A stretch of 20,227 nt of DNA, taken from NCBI GenBank assembly GCA_018665385.1, contig JABJDN010000057.1, positions 1 to 20,227 of the forward strand. Direction: 5' to 3'. Positions 15,310 to 20,227 of the stretch are shown piece after piece. Origin of the DNA: Phycisphaerae bacterium. Lineage in GTDB: Bacteria; Planctomycetota; Phycisphaerae; Phycisphaerales; SM1A02. Each line of letters opens with the position of its first letter. Position 1 is the stretch's first letter. Below the pieces are notes generated by a model. It was not told the DNA's origin and did not search any database. It worked only from the letters and a program-made list of their open reading frames with translations. A program made the position numbers and the translations under genes.

Positions 15310-17274
15310 ATGTCTTTTGAAAATGCTATCCACGCCCGTGCTATCACCCTTGACACCATGTCGCTTGAAATGTGCGCAGAATCTGGAACAGGACACCCAA
15401 CCTCTGCAATGAGTATTGGGCATATAGTTTCTGTTCTTATGTACCACACAATGCGGTGGCTCCCATCAGACCCATCCTGCCCCACAGCGGACCGGTTTGT
15501 GCTTTCAGAAGGCCACGCTGTTCCTGCCGTGTACGCGGCTTTGGCAGACATCGGTGCATGCATCGATTGGAATGGCGAAACAGTAACACTGAACAAAGAA
15601 CATTTGAAAACATTGCGCGAAGCAGATTCGCCGCTCGACGGACACCCAAATCCAATGGAAGGCGTTGCATTCTTTGACGCAGCTACTGGCTCACTTGGCC
15701 AAGGTCTTTCGGTTGCAGCGGGTCTAGGTCTTGCAGCAATTGCAGACGACACCGGCCGTAAAATATATTGTCTTATCGGCGACGGCGAATCACGCGAAGG
15801 TCAAATTGTTGAAGCCCTAGATTTTATTATGGATCATAATTTGACGAACGTGTTGCCTATCTTTAACTGTAACCAGTACGGACAGGCCGGAGCAGTGAGC
15901 GAGCAACAATCACCAGAACGTCTTACTGCAAAACTTAAAGCATACGGCTTTGAAGTTGCAACAATTGATGGACACAGCCCAAACGAAATCAAAGCGGCAT
16001 TCGACTCATTTAATGCAACGGGACGCACGCAACCATTTGCTGTTGTTGCAAGAACCGTAAAGGGTTGGGGCGCACCTTCTATGCAAGGTGGAAACTGGCA
16101 CGGGAAACCCGCCTCAAAAGCACAAGTAGAAGGAGTGATTGGCGAACTTCGCCAAACGGGCATGAAGTTAACGTCTTCGCTTTCAACAGCATCGATTTCA
16201 ATTCCCACACCCCCTGCACCTGCCCCTTCGACATCAACAAAATCTGAAGTCATGTCGTTTAAAGAAGCAATGATTAAATGGGACATGACAACAGTGTTGC
16301 AATCAGGAAAACTTGCAACTAGAAAAGCATACGGCATTGCTCTACGCGCCCTTGGCCACGCAAACACTGAGGTTTGGGCGGTTGATGCAGACGTAAGCAA
16401 CTCTACCTTTAGTAATACATTTAGTGCAGACAGTGACCTTGCAGACCGTTTTGTTGAGTGCAAAATTGCAGAACAAAACATGTACTCCGTTGGTGCTGGC
16501 TTAAGTGCAGCAGGAAAAATTCCATTCTGTTCAACATTCTCTAAGTTTATTACTCGAGGGTACGATCAAATTGAGATGGCGATTAACTCTGGTGCGAATA
16601 TTAAAATTGTTGGTTCTCATAGTGGCATTTCCCTCGCTGCAGACGGACCAAGCCAAATGTCGCTTCCAGACATTGCGTGGTTTAGAAGTTTTGGAACAAT
16701 GAAAGACCACCACGGAAACCCCGGTTGTTACGTGCTCCAACCAGCAGACGCGTGGGCAGCATACGGACTTACTCTTGCAATGGCTGAGCATGTTGGCTGT
16801 TCGTACCTTCGGACATTCAGACCAGACGTTGAAATGATTTACGACGAAAGCACAAAGTTTGAACTAGGTGGCATGGAAGTGTTAACGCAAGGCCGTGACA
16901 TTTTAATAATTTCTGCAGGCTACATGATTCATGAATGCAACAAGGCAATCGAAGAACTTGACCGGCTTGGTGTGGATGCAACACTTCTTGACTTGTACAG
17001 CCTTCCGTTTGACGAACACCAATTGCTTGATTTAGTAAACGAAAATAATGGGCAAGTATTTGTAGTCGAAGATAACTATGGTGGTTCGCTTGGCTCAGCA
17101 GTTGCTGACGCTTGTGCTGCTTCAGGAGATGCGTTTACGGTGGAGCAACTACACGTTCGACGCATTCCAAAATCAACCCGTACTCCTGAAGACATTCTTC
17201 GCATGTGCGGTCTACACTACACAGACATCGCAAATGGTGTAGCAGAACAACTTGGCGTACACGCAACAACCTGA
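15310..17274 (+). CDS. tkt: Transketolase
   Basis: 654-residue thiamine-diphosphate enzyme moving two-carbon units in the pentose phosphate (and possibly Calvin-type) pathway. H29 (GTGHP), H69 (SEGHA) and H112 (DGHPNP) are the substrate/TPP histidines. The TPP/metal motif is GDGESREGQ (157-165) ending at IFNCN (N186/N188). The pyrimidine-binding half holds DADVSNSTFS, ECKIAEQNMYSVGAGL with the catalytic Glu, and GSHSGISLAADGPSQMSLPD. A Pro/Ser/Thr-rich linker sits at ~294-311 between the two halves. Its compact sequence looks closer to the short transketolases (animal/archaeal style) than to the E. coli TktA type. First gene of an operon with ferritin (10-nt gap) and nfo. Confidence 0.95.
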   Translation: MSFENAIHARAITLDTMSLEMCAESGTGHPTSAMSIGHIVSVLMYHTMRWLPSDPSCPTADRFVLSEGHAVPAVYAALADIGACIDWNGETVTLNKEHLKTLREADSPLDGHPNPMEGVAFFDAATGSLGQGLSVAAGLGLAAIADDTGRKIYCLIGDGESREGQIVEALDFIMDHNLTNVLPIFNCNQYGQAGAVSEQQSPERLTAKLKAYGFEVATIDGHSPNEIKAAFDSFNATGRTQPFAVVARTVKGWGAPSMQGGNWHGKPASKAQVEGVIGELRQTGMKLTSSLSTASISIPTPPAPAPSTSTKSEVMSFKEAMIKWDMTTVLQSGKLATRKAYGIALRALGHANTEVWAVDADVSNSTFSNTFSADSDLADRFVECKIAEQNMYSVGAGLSAAGKIPFCSTFSKFITRGYDQIEMAINSGANIKIVGSHSGISLAADGPSQMSLPDIAWFRSFGTMKDHHGNPGCYVLQPADAWAAYGLTLAMAEHVGCSYLRTFRPDVEMIYDESTKFELGGMEVLTQGRDILIISAGYMIHECNKAIEELDRLGVDATLLDLYSLPFDEHQLLDLVNENNGQVFVVEDNYGGSLGSAVADACAASGDAFTVEQLHVRRIPKSTRTPEDILRMCGLHYTDIANGVAEQLGVHATT

Positions 17275-17284
17275 GGAAACCAAT

Positions 17285-17773
17285 ATGGCTCTCGAACAAC
17301 TTTACAAAATAGTGAATGAACAAATCACGCACGAACTTGGTGCAGAAATGCAATATCTTGCCATTTCTTTTTGGCTGGAGCGTGAAAACCTTCAAGGTAT
17401 GGCTGCATGGTTCAAGCAACAGGCGATTGAAGAACACGACCACGCAATGAAAATTGTAGGGCTGATGAACGAGTGGGATGCACCAATTGCGCTTATTAGT
17501 CCTCCAAACCCAACGCTTGAGTTCGAAAGTCTGAAATCAGTTTTTGAAGCAGCCCTTGCGCACGAACAGCGTGTGACAGAACAAATAAACTCCATCTTCA
17601 AGACAGCACGCGAAGAATCTGCGTGGCATATAGAAGTAGCATTCCAGTGGTTTGTTACTGAGCAAGTAGAAGAAGAAGTGAACGCTCGCGATAATCTTGC
17701 AAAAATCATTATGATTGGCGATAATCCAGCTGCCCTGCTTGAGTTTGACAGACACTTAGCCACTCCTGCATAA
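17285..17773 (+). CDS. Ferritin (non-heme, FtnA-like)
   Basis: 162-residue four-helix-bundle iron-storage protein that oxidises Fe(II) and stores it as a mineral core. All ferroxidase ligands are present at the same numbering as in E. coli FtnA: E17, E50, H53, E94, Q127 and E130 (seen in THELGAEMQYL, EEHDHAM, AHEQRV, FVTEQVEEE). The gene has GAGGA about 7 nt before ATG 17285; an in-frame ATG at 17252 lies inside the transketolase gene and precedes that site. It is sandwiched between transketolase and endonuclease IV with gaps of 10 and 4 nt. No heme-binding Met typical of bacterioferritin is obvious. Confidence 0.95.
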   Translation: MALEQLYKIVNEQITHELGAEMQYLAISFWLERENLQGMAAWFKQQAIEEHDHAMKIVGLMNEWDAPIALISPPNPTLEFESLKSVFEAALAHEQRVTEQINSIFKTAREESAWHIEVAFQWFVTEQVEEEVNARDNLAKIIMIGDNPAALLEFDRHLATPA

Positions 17774-17777
17774 AACA

Positions 17778-18704
17778 TTGTTTGGTTCTCACTTATCTAT
17801 AGCTGGCGGTATGTTTCATGCTTTAGAGGATGCACGCAAGCACGGTATGGATTGCGTACAAGTCTTTACAAAGAACCAAAGGCAGTGGAAAACGAAACCA
17901 TTGCTCGAGGAGGATGTTTCTCGGTGGTTTCAACTGCTTGGTGAGCTTGGTTGGCGTGGGGAACGTAGAACAGTAAGCCACAACAGTTATCTGATTAACA
18001 TGGCTTCGCCCGACAACCAAGCTTGGGATAAGTCAGTGGCGCTACAAAGAGAAGAAATAGAGCGCTGCGAACGCCTTGAGATTCCATTTCTTGTTTCGCA
18101 TCCTGGGGCGCGCCTTGGCACACTTCGCACACGTGGAGAACCAAACGCCCTTGGCAATGAGCCTTCAAAAGAAGAAATGGCAGGCTTAGGTCGCATTGCA
18201 AAAGCGCTTGACGCGTTGCATGCAGATCTGCCCGAGTACAACACCCTGACGTGCCTTGAAACCACGGTTGGTTCGGGAACGAACCTTGGGTACGATTTTC
18301 AACACCTTGGGATACTCCGAAATCTTATCGCAGAGCCAGAGCGAGTGGGTTTCTGCCTCGACACGTGCCACATCACAGCCGCAGGCTACGATATGTCAAC
18401 AAAAGCAAAGGCTTCCAAGGTATTGGAGCAATTTGATACAGATGCTGGCATTGAACACATCAAAGTAATTCACTTCAATGATTCTATTGGTGAAATTGGT
18501 TCGAGGCTTGATAGGCACACCCACATTGGTGAGGGCACTTGTGGGCTTTCCTGTTTCAAGTCATTCTTTACACAACCTCATTTTGATACTGTTCCAAAAA
18601 TACTTGAGACCTCTAAGGAAGATAACGAAGCCGGTACGCCAATGGACGAAGTGAACATCGCAAAACTTCGTTCAATGGCGAAATTAGCAAGAAAACACCG
18701 ATAG
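17778..18704 (+). CDS. nfo: Endonuclease IV (AP endonuclease)
   Basis: 308-residue tri-zinc TIM-barrel enzyme that cuts DNA 5' to abasic sites in base-excision repair. Family landmarks are the start FGSHLSIAGGMFHALEDARK, QVFTKNQRQW, SHNSYLINMASP, LVSHPGARLGT, CLETTVGSGTNLGYDFQHLG, GFCLDTCHITAAGYD, IHFNDSIGEIGSRLDRHTHIGEG and a late ILETSKE, which between them carry the zinc-binding His, Glu and Asp residues. I use the TTG at 17778, since the next in-frame ATG would remove the conserved first strand. It follows ferritin by 4 nt with no separate Shine-Dalgarno, so translation is probably coupled. Confidence 0.95.
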   Translation: MFGSHLSIAGGMFHALEDARKHGMDCVQVFTKNQRQWKTKPLLEEDVSRWFQLLGELGWRGERRTVSHNSYLINMASPDNQAWDKSVALQREEIERCERLEIPFLVSHPGARLGTLRTRGEPNALGNEPSKEEMAGLGRIAKALDALHADLPEYNTLTCLETTVGSGTNLGYDFQHLGILRNLIAEPERVGFCLDTCHITAAGYDMSTKAKASKVLEQFDTDAGIEHIKVIHFNDSIGEIGSRLDRHTHIGEGTCGLSCFKSFFTQPHFDTVPKILETSKEDNEAGTPMDEVNIAKLRSMAKLARKHR

Positions 18705-18720
18705 TATTCCCTGCATTTCG

Positions 18721-18729
18721 TAGTATCCT
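18721..18729 (+). promoter_or_regulatory. -10-like element of the TPR lipoprotein gene
   Basis: TAG-TATCCT in the 33-nt gap after nfo; the hexamer 18724-18729 ends 8 nt before the ATG at 18738. There is no Shine-Dalgarno and no clear -35. It resembles the leaderless arrangement seen at the permease and rhodanese genes. Confidence 0.3.
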
Positions 18730-18737
18730 AAGCACCC

Positions 18738-19733
18738 ATGACCATTTTCCGACTTACATTCCTTCTTTGCATTACCACCCTTGTAGGGTGCCACGCCGTT
18801 GTGCCAATTGCCAAGCCACAAGCAAGCGTTATTGAAGAAGTAACAGAAGTGGAACAAGTGACTATGAACGCTGCCGAACTCGCCAAAGAACATGGCGATT
18901 ACGACGAAGCAATGCTCATGTTTCGGGAAGTTTTGAATCAAAACCCAGTAGCCGTTGATGCGTTTGTTGGTATTGGCGATATCTACTTGATTAAAAAAGA
19001 TTGGGTCAAAGCAGAACCAGCGTTTGCTCGTGCCGCAAAACTTGACCCCCGCAATTTTGATGCCCAGTACGGTCACGCAGTATCGTTGCAGATGATGAAG
19101 AAGTTTATAGACGCGGTCCGTGCATACCACAGGGCACTCACCATCAATCCAGACGACATGGCTACGAACATGAACATCGCAACGACCTATTTGCAAATGG
19201 GAAGGCCGCAAAGCGCACTTGTATTTGCAGAACGATCCATTACGCTTGAGGGTGAAATTGCGCCCGCGCAGATAACGCTTGCTGCAACATACCAATTGTT
19301 ACAAAGACCACAAGATGCACTAAACGCATACATTGCTGCATCCGAAGCTATGGACGAGCCATCACCACAATTGATGCGTAACATTATTTTTTTGTTAACG
19401 AAAGAAAAACGATACCAAGAAGTTGTAAATACAACTATGCAACTTGTTCAACTAGACCCCACCTCAGATACATTTGAACAACTTGGCTGGGCTGAATTTC
19501 GTTTAGGTGATTACGAGGCATCTCTTGGTGCGTATAGAACGGCAATCGACTACGACGCAAATAATTGGCGCGCACTAAATGGCGTTGGTGTGAATGAATT
19601 AAACAATTGGTTACTTGGCGACAAAGCGGATCTCGATTCGTACCAGGCAGCACGAACAGTGTTTCGCCGCTCACTTGCTATCCACCCCGACCAACCAAAA
19701 GTTATTACGCTCATCCTTCGCTACGGTCTATAG
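18738..19733 (+). CDS. TPR-repeat lipoprotein
   Basis: 331 residues. The N-terminus TIFRLTFLLCITTLVGC is a lipoprotein signal (lipobox LVGC, Cys18). From ~42 on, helix-turn-helix TPR units recur about every 34 residues: HGDYDEAMLMFREVLNQNP, KKDWVKAEPAFARAAKLDP, MKKFIDAVRAYHRALTINPD, MGRPQSALVFAERSITLEG, and later LGDYEASLGAYRTAIDYDAN and YQAARTVFRRSLAIHPDQ. About seven to eight repeats can be counted. It is likely an envelope scaffold or secretion/assembly adaptor; its partner is unknown. Sits 33 nt after nfo and ends in its own terminator. Confidence 0.88.
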   Translation: MTIFRLTFLLCITTLVGCHAVVPIAKPQASVIEEVTEVEQVTMNAAELAKEHGDYDEAMLMFREVLNQNPVAVDAFVGIGDIYLIKKDWVKAEPAFARAAKLDPRNFDAQYGHAVSLQMMKKFIDAVRAYHRALTINPDDMATNMNIATTYLQMGRPQSALVFAERSITLEGEIAPAQITLAATYQLLQRPQDALNAYIAASEAMDEPSPQLMRNIIFLLTKEKRYQEVVNTTMQLVQLDPTSDTFEQLGWAEFRLGDYEASLGAYRTAIDYDANNWRALNGVGVNELNNWLLGDKADLDSYQAARTVFRRSLAIHPDQPKVITLILRYGL

Positions 19734-19738
19734 ACAGC

Positions 19739-19768
19739 CCTGTGCACCCCGAAAAACACAGGTTTTTT
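19739..19768 (+). terminator. Intrinsic terminator after the TPR lipoprotein gene
   Basis: CCTGTG (19739-19744) and CACAGG (19757-19762) form a 6-bp stem with a 12-nt loop, followed by TTTTTT (19763-19768). It begins 6 nt after the stop codon. Confidence 0.8.
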
Positions 19769-19809
19769 CTTAAGGTGCGCAAGACACTAAATCGTTACCA
19801 TATCCACCT

Positions 19810-20175
19810 ATGCCAGACACATCATTACTTGAAACATTTGAAACACCTACCAGCAGCGCTTTTCTCATTGAACATACAAACGAAGAGTTTACTTCGGTCT
19901 GTCCAGTAACAGGACACCCAGACTTTGGAAGTATCTTGCTTCGCTACGAACCAGGCAAGCAATGTGTTGAACTTAAAAGTCTAAAACTCTATTACCAGTC
20001 TTTTCGAAACGAGGGTATTTTTTACGAAGCGGTAACGAACCAAATTTGCGATGACCTTGCAATATGTATGCAACCAAAATGGATGCAAATTGTTACACAC
20101 TGGAAAGGCCGGGGTGGGATTCGAAGCACGATAACCGCATCGTTTGGGGAAGTTCCCTCGTGCTGGCAAGGCTGA
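19810..20175 (+). CDS. queF: NADPH-dependent preQ0 reductase, QueF type I
   Basis: 121-residue T-fold enzyme reducing the nitrile of 7-cyano-7-deazaguanine to preQ1 in queuosine biosynthesis. The core signature runs from the nucleophilic Cys in TSVCPVTGHPDFG (29-40) through YEPGKQCVELKSLKLYYQSF, which includes the QueF motif E-x-K-S-x-K, to NEGIFYEAVTNQICDDL. This compact length is the type I (YkvM-like) form, as opposed to the long E. coli form. ATG 19810 has no Shine-Dalgarno; a TACCAT 8 nt upstream may be a -10. It is 1 nt from the next gene, so they are co-transcribed. Confidence 0.95.
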   Translation: MPDTSLLETFETPTSSAFLIEHTNEEFTSVCPVTGHPDFGSILLRYEPGKQCVELKSLKLYYQSFRNEGIFYEAVTNQICDDLAICMQPKWMQIVTHWKGRGGIRSTITASFGEVPSCWQG

Positions 20176-20176
20176 T

Positions 20177-20227
20177 ATGCAACTGCTCCTTGCAACATCA
20201 AATGAACATAAACTTATAGAGGTTGGA
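20177..20227 (+). CDS. rdgB: RdgB/HAM1-family purine NTP pyrophosphatase (3' partial)
   Basis: Only the first 17 codons fit in the window: MQLLLATSNEHKLIEVG. This is the conserved first strand and loop of the ITP/XTP pyrophosphatase family (consensus 'llLATxNxxKlxEi'), which removes deaminated purine nucleotides from the pool. ATG follows the queF TGA by one base. The call rests on this short segment and the right edge cuts the gene. Confidence 0.75.
   Translation, partial: MQLLLATSNEHKLIEVG

Overview
The window is a gene-dense, single-copy stretch of bacterial chromosome of moderate GC content. It most likely comes from a marine planctomycete of the Phycisphaerae/Phycisphaerales type. The best evidence is two secreted proteins ending in paired dockerin-like repeats of the form GDINxDxxVxVxDLLxxIxxWG, one preceded by the cysteine-rich 'ACC.G...C' linker typical of that group. 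A ThiE with an N-terminal ThiD2-like domain and a tRNA-Ile gene that is not inside an rRNA operon fit the same picture. The assignment is inference from protein style; no rRNA is present.

Layout. (1) 2-5373, plus strand: a tight cluster of thiD2-thiE (5' end off the window), nhaP-type Na+/H+ antiporter, PhnP-like MBL-fold phosphodiesterase, ATP synthase gamma subunit, PduO-type cobalamin adenosyltransferase and gapA. It has ATGA overlaps at 880 and 4360, an 8-nt overlap at 2114, and closes with a strong terminator at 5390-5421 shared with convergent mdh. (2) 5438-6388, minus: malate dehydrogenase. (3) 6553-9063, plus: an M48 metalloprotease lipoprotein and a GadC-like APC permease, with a C-terminal gene remnant on the minus strand between them. 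(4) 9115-12126, minus: a small Kre9/KNH-like plus dockerin protein, tRNA-Ile(GAT) joined to a long palindrome, a PQQ-type sugar dehydrogenase with dockerin repeats, and a rhodanese-fold lipoprotein without its catalytic cysteine. (5) 12187-13793, plus: a two-gene secreted redox unit (DsbD N-terminal-like protein, then a CPYC redoxin with an RG-rich tail). (6) 13937-15076, minus: dnaN. (7) 15310-18704, plus: transketolase, ferritin and endonuclease IV in one tight operon. (8) 18738-20227, plus: TPR lipoprotein, queF and the first 17 codons of rdgB.

How it works together. Most genes are housekeeping: thiamine, central carbon (GAPDH, MDH, transketolase), ion and energy handling, the replication clamp, AP-site repair, queuosine and nucleotide-pool sanitation. 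The transketolase-ferritin-nfo operon could link pentose-phosphate flux, iron storage and oxidative DNA-damage repair. The 9115-13793 block is mostly exported: surface carbohydrate oxidation plus envelope thiol chemistry.

I see no CRISPR array, transposon, phage module or defence locus. The most interesting signals are structural: a 21-bp perfect inverted repeat that includes the 3' end of tRNA-Ile, a -10/hairpin arrangement in front of that tRNA, recurrent -10-like hexamers only 6-10 nt before start codons that lack a Shine-Dalgarno (probable leaderless transcripts), an isolated atpG, a degraded gene fragment, and a non-catalytic rhodanese beside a DsbD-alpha/redoxin pair.
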